Source: Apibacter adventoris (GTDB taxonomy: Bacteria > Bacteroidota > Bacteroidia > Flavobacteriales > Weeksellaceae). Taken from it: a stretch of DNA of 64,000 nucleotides. Position numbers and translations under genes: made by a program. The notes under the pieces were generated by a model, which saw only the letters and a list, made by a program, of their open reading frames with translations, did no database searches and had not been told where the DNA came from. Shown piece after piece: positions 8,843-17,659 of the stretch. The number at the start of each line of letters is the position of its first letter. Position 1 is the first letter of the stretch. Location of the stretch: the NCBI RefSeq assembly GCF_002964975.1, contig NZ_PSZM01000045.1:124001-188000 (forward strand), read 5' to 3'.

Positions 8843-10018
8843 TTAACTTTCATAGTATGAGTCATAACAACCTTTTTTCAATAATTTAATATAAAATTTC
8901 ATAGAAAACAACCCTACTATTATAAAAATACTGAACACCACTAGATATTTTATGTCGTACTGGATAGGTACTCCTCTTATGGAGTAATCTATTGTAAATC
9001 TCAAATAAGAGGTAAACGGAAAAACATAGCTAAAATATTGTATGACTACTGGTAATCCTTCTACGGGAAATGTATATCCGGCAAAAGTAAATGATATAGC
9101 TGCAGAGCCTCCTCCAAGTGTTAAAGCCGTTCTTAAACTGGAACAAAAAGAGACATATGCTAATGATAAAAACTGACAAACTATAATAAATAATATGAAA
9201 TATAGGTTAGTAATAAAAAAATTTCCTTTCAAAGGAGTTCCTATATTATAAAAAACTAAAGTATTCATAAAAAAACCTATTATACTAAACAAAATAGTAT
9301 AAGGTAATACTTTTCCCCAAAAAGCTACCCAAGAATTACCATTACTAGCTAAAAACAGTTCTCTTCCTTTTCTATATTTTAGTACCGAACCTAATACATA
9401 AATAGTAACAGTCATAACCACTAACTGAAAACACATTGCCATCAAAGATATACTTAGATAGTAGGAATAATTTGTAAAAGGATTATATAAAATATGTGTA
9501 TCTATTCCTAAAGAAGAAAGACTTGACGCGGCTTCATAAGAAGATAATCCTTCTTTCATTAGATTATTTTGAAGTATAGAACCGGAAAATTCTCCTATAA
9601 CTGCTTGAAATGCTCTATTTATAAGACTCCCACTTAAAAGATATTCTCCGTTGTAATAACAACTTACTTTTACTTGATTGCCTCTGAAAATATCTTTTTC
9701 AAAATTAGTAGGGATAATAATAAATCCCATAGCCTCATTGGTACGTACTTTAGATTCTCCTTCTTCTTGACTATTTACATTTGATGAAATATCCAAACTC
9801 GAAGTAGAATTTAACATACGAACTAATTCCCTAGAAGTTTTAGTCTCATCCTGATCATATAGGGCTATAGGCAATTTTTGAGGTACTCCTTTATTTAAAA
9901 TGCTTTTGTAATAAAAAAATAAACTTAAAGGAATTACAAATATTACAAATAACAGCCTATAATTTGTTAAAAGCTTTTTTATTTCTTCTGTAAATATAAA
10001 TGCAAATCCTCTCTTCAT
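8843..10018 (-). CDS. ABC-2 type permease of an efflux operon (first)
   Basis: A 391-residue paralogue of the next permease with the same plan: one N-terminal helix (LLFVIFVIPLSLFFYYKSIL), a periplasmic domain with PIALYDQDETKTSRELVRMLNSTSSLDI, then a bundle of helices. The shared DQD...T.E..RML motif after helix 1 is family-typical. It sits 12 bases from the HlyD-like gene and 12 bases from the second permease, so translation is probably coupled. Exported substrate is unknown; relatives are annotated as multidrug or lipid-related exporters. Confidence 0.9.
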   Translation of the reverse strand: MKRGFAFIFTEEIKKLLTNYRLLFVIFVIPLSLFFYYKSILNKGVPQKLPIALYDQDETKTSRELVRMLNSTSSLDISSNVNSQEEGESKVRTNEAMGFIIIPTNFEKDIFRGNQVKVSCYYNGEYLLSGSLINRAFQAVIGEFSGSILQNNLMKEGLSSYEAASSLSSLGIDTHILYNPFTNYSYYLSISLMAMCFQLVVMTVTIYVLGSVLKYRKGRELFLASNGNSWVAFWGKVLPYTILFSIIGFFMNTLVFYNIGTPLKGNFFITNLYFILFIIVCQFLSLAYVSFCSSLRTALTLGGGSAAISFTFAGYTFPVEGLPVVIQYFSYVFPFTSYLRFTIDYSIRGVPIQYDIKYLVVFSIFIIVGLFSMKFYIKLLKKGCYDSYYES

Positions 10019-10029
10019 TTATTTTCTAC

Positions 10030-11025
10030 TTATTTAACAGGCTTTAAATTTTTCATATTTACGAGTACTGTCATCCCGGGTCTAAATCCTTCAATTTTAT
10101 TTTTAGGATATGCTTTGATTTCAAAAGTTTTCATATCAAAATCGCCCCTTGTTTTTGTAGCATTCCAAGTAGCAAAATCTCCTTGTGCAGCTATATATCT
10201 TACTTGAAGTTGCACTTTTTTGTTATTTAATGCCGGAATTGTTCCTTCAAAAGTTGATCCTTTTTTAAAATATTCCATTAATTCTTCTTTGATATTAAAC
10301 ACTACCCATAAATCATTTAAATCTACCAAATTCACAACCGGATAACCGGCATTTACCAGTTCTCCTCGGTTTGGAACAATTTTTAAAACTTCTGCATTGG
10401 CTGGTGATATAACTTTTGCTTCTTTCTTAGATGCTAAAACCTCATCTATAGCACCTTGAGCCTGAGTAACTTGAGCTGATGTAGCCTCTTTATCTTCTAT
10501 TCTTTCTCCATTTATAGCCATTTGATAATTGGAATAGGCAGATTTTTCCTGTTCTTTGCTAGTTTTACTTTGCGTATATGCTTCATCTCTTTTTTGTGCT
10601 GAAATAACCTTATCTTTATAAAGGTTCTGCATTCGCATATATGTTTTATCTGCTAATTCAGAAGAAGCTTTTGCTTCTTGCCATACATTATAGGCATATT
10701 GTATTTGTTCTGTTCTTGAACCTTTTTTTGCTTTTCTATCTTGCGCTTCTGCTGCTTGCTTAACAGATTGTGCCTGAATTAATTTTGCGTCTAATTCTGG
10801 TGTTTCTAATATTGCTAATAATTGACCTTGTTCAACCTGATCACCTTCTTTAACTTCTATTTTAATTAATCTGCCAGCTATTTTAGGTGAAACATTAATT
10901 TCTGTAGCATCTGCCTGACCTTGTATTACTAAATCTTTAGGCCTACTCATAAACCAAAAAGCGGTTCCTATAATTCCTATAATAATTAATATACCAATTA
11001 TAGTACTTAAAAACTTATTTTTCAT
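10030..11025 (-). CDS. HlyD-family periplasmic adaptor (membrane fusion protein)
   Basis: A 331-residue adaptor anchored by one N-terminal helix (about 5-26). The first half of a biotinyl-lipoyl domain (ISPKIAGRLIKIEVKEGDQVEQGQLLAILE type, about 45-75) is followed by a long alpha-helical coiled-coil hairpin rich in Ala, Lys, Gln and Glu (about 76-195). The second lipoyl half (VISPANAEVLKIVPNRGELVNAGYPV) and a beta-barrel domain come last. This matches YhiI/EmrA-like adaptors that bridge an inner-membrane transporter and TolC. The operon order is tolC, adaptor, permease, permease. Confidence 0.93.
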   Translation of the reverse strand: MKNKFLSTIIGILIIIGIIGTAFWFMSRPKDLVIQGQADATEINVSPKIAGRLIKIEVKEGDQVEQGQLLAILETPELDAKLIQAQSVKQAAEAQDRKAKKGSRTEQIQYAYNVWQEAKASSELADKTYMRMQNLYKDKVISAQKRDEAYTQSKTSKEQEKSAYSNYQMAINGERIEDKEATSAQVTQAQGAIDEVLASKKEAKVISPANAEVLKIVPNRGELVNAGYPVVNLVDLNDLWVVFNIKEELMEYFKKGSTFEGTIPALNNKKVQLQVRYIAAQGDFATWNATKTRGDFDMKTFEIKAYPKNKIEGFRPGMTVLVNMKNLKPVK

Positions 11026-11033
11026 ATATTTAA

Positions 11034-12407
11034 TTAGTTTGCATATTGCGTAAATTCATAACTTAATCCACTATACTCTAATAAATCTGCCAAATCGAGC
11101 ACATAATTATATTGAGCTTCCAATTTTTGTAATTTAATTCCAGATAAATTAACTTCAGCATCTACAACATCTGTCGATGATGCTATTCCTTCTGCAAATG
11201 ATCGTGATCGTACTCTTAATAATTCTTCTGCTTGAACAATTTGTATTTGTAGGTTTTGTATTTGTTCATTTTGTTTTTCTAAATCTTGATAAATTTTTTC
11301 TATCTGATTTTTTATATCCTTCTTTGCTTTTATTTCATGTAGTTCTGCACTTTCTTTTGTTACTTTAGCTGCTTTAATTTCATTTTTATTTTTAAAACCT
11401 TCAAACAAATCATAAGTTAAAGTTACTCCAACCATCCAAGGCTTTTCATTTTTTTTAGAAGTTCCTACAGGATTATTATGTAATAAAACTGATTGACCGA
11501 AAGCATCTATTGTAGGATAATAAGATGATTTTTTTGATTTTATTCCCTGTTCTGCTAAATCAATCTGAAGTTTAAGTTTTATTAATTCAGGGTAATTTGT
11601 TAATGCTTTATCTTGATAATAGGCTAATGATTGTAGATTATCTACTAAAAAAAATTGTGTGGTAAGATCAAAATTTGCTTCATCTAATTCTAATGTATTA
11701 GCTAAAGCTACTTTAGATAAGCTTAAATCTTTTAGAGATGCAGAATATTGCCTGTTTGCCTCGGACACAGCTACATCTGCCTGTAATTTTTCTACAGGAG
11801 CAATAATTCCTTGTTGTTCCAATTTAGTCGCATCATATAAATGTTTGTTCATGCCTTCTAAAGCCTCTTTTCTTACTAAAACCGCTTCTTCTGCTAATTT
11901 TACCTGAAAATACCTTTCTACCAATTCAGATATAAGTTTATTTTTTGTACTTACTAATTCTTCATGTCCAATATCTGTTTTTATTTTAGATGACTCAATC
12001 AATGCATTAATTTTTCCACCTGTAAAAACCGGCCAAATAATGCCTACTCCACCAAAAGCTATATCTCTTTTCAAAATATTAATATCCCAATTTCCTAAAA
12101 TTTCTGGATTGGAAATTCCTAATAAACTTGAAAATTCATTTTTAGCACCATTTAAATTAGTTCCTAATTCCTTATTTAAATATAAACCTCCTCCAAAAAC
12201 AGAAAGTTGAGGATAACGGTTCCCTTTAGATGCTTTCCATTCATAAGTATATGCTTCTTCTTCCTTTTGTACTGCTTTAATAAGGCTATTGTCTCTATCC
12301 ATCACGGCTTGAGCTTCTGAAAAAGAAAGAGATTGTGAAGAAAGAACTCCTGAGTTTAATAAAAGTGGTAAAAAAATAAACTTTAGTATTTTTTCATTAT
12401 TAACCAT
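11034..12407 (-). CDS. TolC-family outer-membrane efflux protein
   Basis: A 457-residue outer-membrane channel. It has two homologous OEP halves of long helices with typical TolC-like periodicity (VERYFQVKLAEEAVLVRKEAL; QIEKIYQDLEKQNEQIQNL) and strand segments such as VGVTLTYDLFEGFKNKNEIKAAK. I start at the ATG at 12407 (MVNNEKILKFIFLPLLL, a signal peptide ending near VLSSQS). The longer frame from 12476 would add 23 residues in front of the signal sequence. It is the first gene of the efflux operon; stop and next start are 8 bases apart. Two TAnnTTTG elements lie just upstream. Confidence 0.93.
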   Translation of the reverse strand: MVNNEKILKFIFLPLLLNSGVLSSQSLSFSEAQAVMDRDNSLIKAVQKEEEAYTYEWKASKGNRYPQLSVFGGGLYLNKELGTNLNGAKNEFSSLLGISNPEILGNWDINILKRDIAFGGVGIIWPVFTGGKINALIESSKIKTDIGHEELVSTKNKLISELVERYFQVKLAEEAVLVRKEALEGMNKHLYDATKLEQQGIIAPVEKLQADVAVSEANRQYSASLKDLSLSKVALANTLELDEANFDLTTQFFLVDNLQSLAYYQDKALTNYPELIKLKLQIDLAEQGIKSKKSSYYPTIDAFGQSVLLHNNPVGTSKKNEKPWMVGVTLTYDLFEGFKNKNEIKAAKVTKESAELHEIKAKKDIKNQIEKIYQDLEKQNEQIQNLQIQIVQAEELLRVRSRSFAEGIASSTDVVDAEVNLSGIKLQKLEAQYNYVLDLADLLEYSGLSYEFTQYAN

Positions 12408-12436
12408 ATATACTTTTATTTTTATTTTATTAACTA

Positions 12437-12469
12437 CAAATATATAATTATTTATTACATACAAAAATA
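12437..12469 (-). promoter_or_regulatory. two candidate -7 elements for the efflux operon
   Basis: Minus-strand TATATTTG at 12437-12444 and TATTTTTG at 12462-12469 both match TAnnTTTG exactly, 30-62 bases upstream of the chosen tolC start. If either is used, the longer ATG at 12476 could not be translated, which supports the start at 12407. Confidence 0.45.
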
Positions 12470-12505
12470 CTATCATTTTTTATCATTTTTTATAAAAAAA
12501 ATAAA

Positions 12506-12513
12506 TATTTTTG
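12506..12513 (+). promoter_or_regulatory. -7 promoter element (TATTTTTG) of the flavin oxidoreductase gene
   Basis: Exact plus-strand TAnnTTTG about 50 bases before the start at 12562. It makes the 12408-12561 interval a divergent promoter region shared with the efflux operon. Confidence 0.5.
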
Positions 12514-12561
12514 TTAGTATGATTTAATTATATAAAACCTATAAAATAAAGATCATTAATC

Positions 12562-13620
12562 ATGCCTAAATTATTCTCATCACTGGATTTAAGAAGTATT
12601 TCCTTAAAAAACAGAATTATTATGTCTCCAATGTGTCAATATTCTGCACAAGACGGTTTTGCTAATGAGTGGCATTTTGTTCATTACGGAAGCAGAGCTG
12701 TTGGTGGGGTAGCTGCAATAATACAAGAAGCTACAGCTGTTTCTCCTCAAGGGCGTATTACTTTTCACGATTTAGGCCTCTGGAAAGACGAACATATGAT
12801 CGAGCTTAATAAAATAGTTAATTTTATACATAAACAAAATGTTCTTGCAGGAATTCAGCTATCCCATTCCGGACGTAAAGGGGGCTCATCTATTCCTTGG
12901 ATGACTGATAAAAAATTAGTAGAAGGATACTCTACCTGGAAAGTAGTAGCTCCTTCTTCAATAGCTTTTGAAAACAACTCAGAACCTCCTCATGAATTGT
13001 CTTTAGATGAAATAAAAATCATTATTAATGATTTCAAAGAATCTGCAGAAAGATCTGTTAAAATAGGATATGATATTATTGAACTGCATGCTGCTCATGG
13101 ATATCTAATTCATCAATTTTTATCTCCTTTAAGCAATACTCGAACAGATGAGTATGGAGGGAATTTTGAAAATAGAATTCGTTTATTATTAGATATCATT
13201 AAAGTATTACAAAACATTATTCCGAAACATGTATCCCTATGGGTAAGAATATCAGCTACAGATTGGGTTGAAGGAGGTTGGACTCTGGATGAATCCATAA
13301 AATTATCTAAAATACTTAAAACCTATAATGTAGAAGTTATAGATGTATCTAGTGGTGGAATAATTCCTCATGTCAAAATTCCGGTAAAAGCAAATTATCA
13401 GGTACCTTTTGCTCATCGAATAAAAAATGAAGCCAAAATGACCACTGGTACTGTTGGTCTTATCACTCAAGCTATACAAGCAGAAGAAATTCTTGAAAAT
13501 ACAGAAGCTGATCTTATAATAATAGGAAGAGAACTTCTTCGAAATCCTTATTTTCCAAGAGAAGCTGCAGATATTTTAGGGGAAGATTTTCATTATCCCC
13601 CACAATATGAAAGAGCCTGA
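12562..13620 (+). CDS. NADPH-dependent flavin oxidoreductase, old yellow enzyme family (YqjM/NamA type)
   Basis: A 352-residue FMN-binding TIM barrel. RIIMSPMCQYSA holds the Cys that tunes FMN in the YqjM class, HFVHYGSRAVGG the loop near it, QLSHSGRKG the substrate and flavin-contacting region, and ELHAAHGYLIHQFLSPLSNTRTDEYGG the paired His residues and family signature. GRELLRNPYFPREAA near the C-terminus binds the FMN phosphate. Such enzymes reduce activated C=C bonds of electrophiles such as quinones and enals with NADPH. It is divergent from the efflux operon, which may point to shared control under toxic electrophile stress, but no regulator gene is adjacent. Confidence 0.95.
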   Translation: MPKLFSSLDLRSISLKNRIIMSPMCQYSAQDGFANEWHFVHYGSRAVGGVAAIIQEATAVSPQGRITFHDLGLWKDEHMIELNKIVNFIHKQNVLAGIQLSHSGRKGGSSIPWMTDKKLVEGYSTWKVVAPSSIAFENNSEPPHELSLDEIKIIINDFKESAERSVKIGYDIIELHAAHGYLIHQFLSPLSNTRTDEYGGNFENRIRLLLDIIKVLQNIIPKHVSLWVRISATDWVEGGWTLDESIKLSKILKTYNVEVIDVSSGGIIPHVKIPVKANYQVPFAHRIKNEAKMTTGTVGLITQAIQAEEILENTEADLIIIGRELLRNPYFPREAADILGEDFHYPPQYERA

Positions 13621-13678
13621 TAAGATTTTTTTATCCGTTGCCTTTAATTAGCTAAAAAAACACATAAAAAATAAAAAC

Positions 13679-13708
13679 TTGGAAAGTATCTTTTTGGTAT
13701 TGTTTTTG
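13679..13708 (+). promoter_or_regulatory. putative promoter of the DUF1573 pair
   Basis: TTGG at 13679-13682 and TGTTTTTG at 13701-13708 give TTG-N19-TnnnTTTG, one base off the Bacteroidota consensus. It is about 50 bases upstream of the start at 13760. Confidence 0.4.
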
Positions 13709-13759
13709 TCCAAAAAATATCAATATAAGTTTTTATCACTAATTTTTTAAGATTATGAT

Positions 13760-14122
13760 ATGAAAAAATTTTTTACAATTTCTTTTTTTAATTGCTTAAC
13801 GCTAATCCTATCAGCTCAATCGATTTCTTTTTTGCAAGATCAAATAAATTATGGAATAATAAATAAAGGAGCTGATGGTAAAAAAGTTTTTACTTTTACC
13901 AATACAGGAAATAAACCTCTTATCATTACCAATGTAAAATCTTCTTGTGACTGCTCCGTGCCTTCTTGGACAAAACAACCTATTTTACCAGGTAAATCCG
14001 GTGAAATAACCGTAGTATATGACACAAAAATTATAGGAAATTTTTCAAAAACAATTGAAGTTTTTAGCAATGATACTAAAACTCCTCGAAAGCTTTTAAA
14101 AATTAAAGGTGAAATAAAATAA
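13760..14122 (+). CDS. DUF1573 family secreted protein, copy 1
   Basis: A 120-residue protein with a signal peptide (about 1-20, ends SAQS) and a single immunoglobulin-like DUF1573 domain: NYGIINKGADGKKVFTFTN, NKPLIITNVKSSCDCS, PGKSGEITVVYDT and GNFSKTIEVFSND. The family is common in Bacteroidota and its function is unknown; the Ig-like fold suggests an envelope role. A second copy follows 12 bases downstream and the two are about half identical by eye, so they arose by tandem duplication. Confidence 0.9.
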   Translation: MKKFFTISFFNCLTLILSAQSISFLQDQINYGIINKGADGKKVFTFTNTGNKPLIITNVKSSCDCSVPSWTKQPILPGKSGEITVVYDTKIIGNFSKTIEVFSNDTKTPRKLLKIKGEIK

Positions 14123-14134
14123 TATAATAAAGAT

Positions 14135-14515
14135 ATGAAAAAAATAATTTTAAGTTCTGCCTTCATATTAGGAACATTTATTTTAAGTAAAGCTCAGGAA
14201 TTAAAAATTACAAATTATGAAAATAATACCATAGAATATGGAAATGTTTCAAAAGGAGCTGATGGAAAAAGAATTATTACTGTTCAAAATATAGGAGATA
14301 AGCCTCTTGTTATTTCTAGTATATCCACTTCTTGTGGTTGTACGGTTCCTAAATGGACAGAAGACCCTATTGCTCCGGGAGCAACAGGTGAAATAACCGT
14401 TACTTATAATACTGCAAACCTTGGAAGTTTTCATAAAACGATTACAGTTAATTCTAATGATGTTAATAATCCATCTTTAGCCTTAAAAGTACAGGGAACT
14501 GTAATTAGTGATTAA
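14135..14515 (+). CDS. DUF1573 family secreted protein, copy 2
   Basis: A 126-residue paralogue of the preceding gene with signal peptide MKKIILSSAFILGTFILSKA and the same DUF1573 motifs (EYGNVSKGADGKRIITVQN, DKPLVISSISTSCGCT, PGATGEITVTYNT, GSFHKTITVNSND). Both copies keep a Cys-x-Cys pair (CDC or CGC) in the middle of the domain. It is cotranscribed with copy 1 and followed by a strong terminator. Confidence 0.9.
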   Translation: MKKIILSSAFILGTFILSKAQELKITNYENNTIEYGNVSKGADGKRIITVQNIGDKPLVISSISTSCGCTVPKWTEDPIAPGATGEITVTYNTANLGSFHKTITVNSNDVNNPSLALKVQGTVISD

Positions 14516-14541
14516 AATTAGTTTTATATTTCTATTAAAAT

Positions 14542-14572
14542 AAAAAAACCTGTTTTAAAAACAGGTTTTTTT
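14542..14572 (+). terminator. intrinsic terminator of the DUF1573 pair
   Basis: AAAAAAACCTGTTTT and AAAACAGGTTTTTTT form an essentially perfect palindrome ending in a seven-T run, about 27 bases past the stop. Confidence 0.85.
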
Positions 14573-14615
14573 ATTTTATTTTTTTTAATTATTATATTTA
14601 GGAAAATGTTTTTTG

Positions 14616-14623
14616 TAATTTTG
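14616..14623 (+). promoter_or_regulatory. -7 promoter element (TAATTTTG) for the SRPBCC-purH transcript
   Basis: Exact TAnnTTTG about 57 bases before the start at 14680. No clear -33 TTG at the usual distance. Confidence 0.45.
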
Positions 14624-14679
14624 TTAACAGAAATATTTTATAAAATTTATATATAAATATTATAATTAATCTTTTCTGA

Positions 14680-15720
14680 ATGAAAAAAATAGTTAACACC
14701 TTTTTAATAATTATATTTTTATTTATAATAGCCGGATGTATAATCCCCACGTTTCTTCCTAAAAATATTGAATTTGAAACTTCTCGTCAGTTTAATAATC
14801 CTGTCAGTGAGGTTTTTTTAGAATTTAATAATTTAGAAAATTATGGGTCTTGGGCTCCATTAATTAGTACTGATTCTCTTAATACTAATATTAATTATAT
14901 GTTTCCATATAAAGGTATGGGAAGTAGTTTCACTTGGGTAAATAAAAAAAATAATGAAATAGGAAAAGGTGAATATAAAATATTAAAAAGTAAGATAAAT
15001 ACATATATTCAATCTCAAATTATTTTTGACCATATAGGGGTTATATATTTACAAGATATTCATTTTAAATATGAAAATAACAGTACACAGGTAAAATTAC
15101 ATCTTAAATCTGAAAATTTTTCATATTTTAATAGAATTCTGGCTTATTTTTATTTAAATCATTTGAAGGACGACTGGGAAGAAGGGTTAAATAAATTATC
15201 CTCTAAGCTTAGTAAAAATAATTTAAATACTCATGTTGGTGTAGGAGATACTGAATTTGCAGATTTCCCGGGATTACAATTATTATCTATAAAAAATGAA
15301 ACTACAACGGATCCTGATGAAATATTTAATGCTGCTCATAAATCATTAAAAGAAATATCTAAATACTTAATTGACAGTTTACGATATATTCCTACAGATA
15401 TAAAAAATCCTGTCCTTTATTATTCCAAATTTGATACATTAAATCATAGTGCAATATTCTATTCGGGTTATCCTATCAAATTAGATGTATTGCCAAAAAA
15501 CAATACAATGTCCCTTATTTCCATTCCCGGAGGAAAAGCTATTTATACTCCTATAGAAGGAAGTTTCAATTCCATATTAAAATTCAGATATAGCTTAGAT
15601 AAATATTCTAAAGAAAATGGAATCCAAATTAAACCACAATACTGGGAACAATATATGGATTTTCCCATTTCATCTCATGATGTAATTAAGGGAAATGCTT
15701 ACTATCTAATTACCGAATAA
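14680..15720 (+). CDS. SRPBCC domain plus GyrI-like effector-binding domain lipoprotein
   Basis: A 346-residue protein with a lipoprotein-type signal sequence (hydrophobic run then IAGC, Cys at 19). Residues about 30-180 form an SRPBCC/polyketide cyclase-like ligand-binding domain (ETSRQFNNPVSEVFLEFNNLENYGSWAPL). Residues about 190-345 resemble the GyrI-like effector-binding fold (TEFADFPGLQLLSIKNETT; SIPGGKAIYTPIEGSFNSI). Both halves bind small hydrophobic ligands in relatives. With no DNA-binding domain it is more likely an envelope ligand-binding protein than a regulator. The stop is 19 bases before purH, so the two are probably cotranscribed, though no functional link is evident. Confidence 0.75.
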   Translation: MKKIVNTFLIIIFLFIIAGCIIPTFLPKNIEFETSRQFNNPVSEVFLEFNNLENYGSWAPLISTDSLNTNINYMFPYKGMGSSFTWVNKKNNEIGKGEYKILKSKINTYIQSQIIFDHIGVIYLQDIHFKYENNSTQVKLHLKSENFSYFNRILAYFYLNHLKDDWEEGLNKLSSKLSKNNLNTHVGVGDTEFADFPGLQLLSIKNETTTDPDEIFNAAHKSLKEISKYLIDSLRYIPTDIKNPVLYYSKFDTLNHSAIFYSGYPIKLDVLPKNNTMSLISIPGGKAIYTPIEGSFNSILKFRYSLDKYSKENGIQIKPQYWEQYMDFPISSHDVIKGNAYYLITE

Positions 15721-15739
15721 ACTAAATCAATTAATATTT

Positions 15740-17248
15740 ATGAAAAGAGCATTAATAAGCGTATCAGATAAGTCTAATTTGGTAGAATTTTCTAAATTTC
15801 TAATTTCTAAAGGATATGAAATTATTTCTACAGGGGGAACTTATAAATTCCTTTTAACTCATAACATCAAGGTTATAGAAATTGATGAAATTACCCATTT
15901 TCCTGAAATACTGGATGGCCGTGTAAAAACTTTACACCCTAATATACATGGTGGAATTTTAGCGTTAAGAGACAACCCTAAACATTTAGAAACCCTTAAT
16001 ACACATAAAATTTACCCCATAGACATGGTAGTGGTAAATTTATATCCATTTTTTAATAAATTAAATACAGGTCTTTCTGAATCTGATATGATTGAATTTA
16101 TAGATATAGGTGGCCCTAGTATGTTACGTTCAGCTGCAAAAAATTTTAATTCAGTTACAGTTGTTTCTCAAATCGAAGATTATGAATTAATTATTCAAGA
16201 AATTACAAATAATGGGAATACTACATTATCCACAAGAAAACAACTTGCAGGAAAAGTTTTTAATCTGACATCTGCATATGATGCTGCTATTTCTTCTTAT
16301 CTGCTTCAAAGTGACTATCCTCATTATTTAAATGTTTCTTATGAAAAAGTTAATGATTTAAGATATGGAGAAAATCCACATCAAAAAGCTGCTTTTTATG
16401 TAGATAAAACTAAAAATGGAGCTATGAAAAACCTTGATCAACTTCAAGGAAAAGATCTCTCATTTAACAATTTCCGTGATATGGATATGGCATATAAAGT
16501 TGTTAATGAATTTTCTGAAATTGCTTGCTGTGCGGTAAAACATTCTACCCCTTGTGGGGTTGCTATCGGTAATACAGTTGCTGAAGCATATCAAAAAACT
16601 TTTGATTGTGATCCTATTTCTATTTTTGGAGGTATTGTTGCCTTTAATCAAGAGGTCGATCAAAAAACAGCCGAATTATTAGTTCCTACATTTTTAGAAA
16701 TTGTTATTGCTCCTAATTTTACTTCTGAAGCACTGCAAATATTCAGCAAAAAGAAAAATTTAAGAATCATTAAAGTACAAAATCCATTGGCTGACACTAT
16801 TGAATTTGTGAAAGTAGATGGAGGATTATTAATCCAAGATGCAGATAGGTCTTTCTCTTCAGATTTTCAGCAAGTAACTCATTCTTTTCCTACAAAAGAA
16901 GAAATGGAAGATCTTATTTTTGCACAAAAAATAGTAAAACATGCTAAATCTAATGCAATCGTTGTTGCTTCTGGTAAACAAGCTTTAGGTATTGGCTCAG
17001 GGCAAACCAATCGTATTTGGGCGGCTCAACAGGCAATTCAAAGAGCCAAAGAAAAGAAAACAAAAAATCTGGTACTAGCTTCTGATGCATTTTTTCCCTT
17101 TAGAGATGTAGTAGATACTTGTGCTGAAAACGGAATTAAAGCTATCATACAACCTGGAGGATCCATAAGAGATAACGAAAGTATAGAAGCTTGCAATGAA
17201 TATAATATTCCTATGGTATTTTCAGGAATACGTCATTTTAAACATTAG
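15740..17248 (+). CDS. purH: bifunctional AICAR formyltransferase / IMP cyclohydrolase
   Basis: A 502-residue enzyme for the last two steps of IMP synthesis. The N-terminal MGS-like IMP cyclohydrolase domain (about 1-190) starts KRALISVSDKSNLVEF and has ISTGGTYKFL and DGRVKTLHPNIHGGILA. The C-terminal AICAR transformylase domain (about 195-502) has LRYGENPHQKAAFY, CCAVKHSTPCGVAIG with the catalytic Lys-His, GSGQTNR and ending AIIQPGGSIRDNESIEACNEY. Length is typical (about 505-530). It follows the SRPBCC lipoprotein gene by 19 bases. Confidence 0.98.
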   Translation: MKRALISVSDKSNLVEFSKFLISKGYEIISTGGTYKFLLTHNIKVIEIDEITHFPEILDGRVKTLHPNIHGGILALRDNPKHLETLNTHKIYPIDMVVVNLYPFFNKLNTGLSESDMIEFIDIGGPSMLRSAAKNFNSVTVVSQIEDYELIIQEITNNGNTTLSTRKQLAGKVFNLTSAYDAAISSYLLQSDYPHYLNVSYEKVNDLRYGENPHQKAAFYVDKTKNGAMKNLDQLQGKDLSFNNFRDMDMAYKVVNEFSEIACCAVKHSTPCGVAIGNTVAEAYQKTFDCDPISIFGGIVAFNQEVDQKTAELLVPTFLEIVIAPNFTSEALQIFSKKKNLRIIKVQNPLADTIEFVKVDGGLLIQDADRSFSSDFQQVTHSFPTKEEMEDLIFAQKIVKHAKSNAIVVASGKQALGIGSGQTNRIWAAQQAIQRAKEKKTKNLVLASDAFFPFRDVVDTCAENGIKAIIQPGGSIRDNESIEACNEYNIPMVFSGIRHFKH

Positions 17249-17587
17249 AAATTAAAAAAATAGAAAGCTTAAGAACAGGAATTAATAATTTATTTATTGT
17301 ATAAAAATTCATTCCTTTATTTATATTTTTAATTATTCGAAAGTTATACTCTAATTTTCTTTAATTTTTACATATAAAAATATTAATTATATATTAATCA
17401 GGTAGATATCTATTTAACATCTGAAAATTTATATATGTTTAGTTTTTTAAGAAATTTAATAAAACTTTTTAACGATAATTAATTTTAATAATTATAAATT
17501 CAATTAGTTTTTTATGATAGCTTATGAATCTAAATAAGCATGTTTTTTATGCTAAATTATTACATTAATTTTTCTTCAAAGTTTTTT
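17249..17587. other. gene-free AT-rich stretch between convergent purH and rpsA
   Basis: About 340 bases of very AT-rich DNA with no ORF, repeat or RNA structure that I can support, ending at the rpsA terminator. Confidence 0.6.
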
Positions 17588-17629
17588 ATAATAAATAAGG
17601 GCTGCTAAAAAGCAGCCCTTATTTATTAT
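17588..17629 (-). terminator. intrinsic terminator of rpsA (19-bp perfect stem)
   Basis: The arms 17588-17606 and 17611-17629 pair perfectly around an AAAA loop, with the GC-rich part GGGCTGCT/AGCAGCCC nearest the loop. It is 31 bases past the rpsA stop. Confidence 0.9.
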
Positions 17630-17659
17630 TACAAATTTTACGAAGTTAAATAATTAATA

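Noticed and set aside
12408-12476. Longer start for the TolC-like gene
   Set aside because: It would place 23 residues before a clear signal peptide and overlap the predicted promoter elements.
17249-17587. tRNA or small RNA gene in the purH-rpsA gap
   Set aside because: No cloverleaf, GC-rich stem or terminator other than that of rpsA was found.
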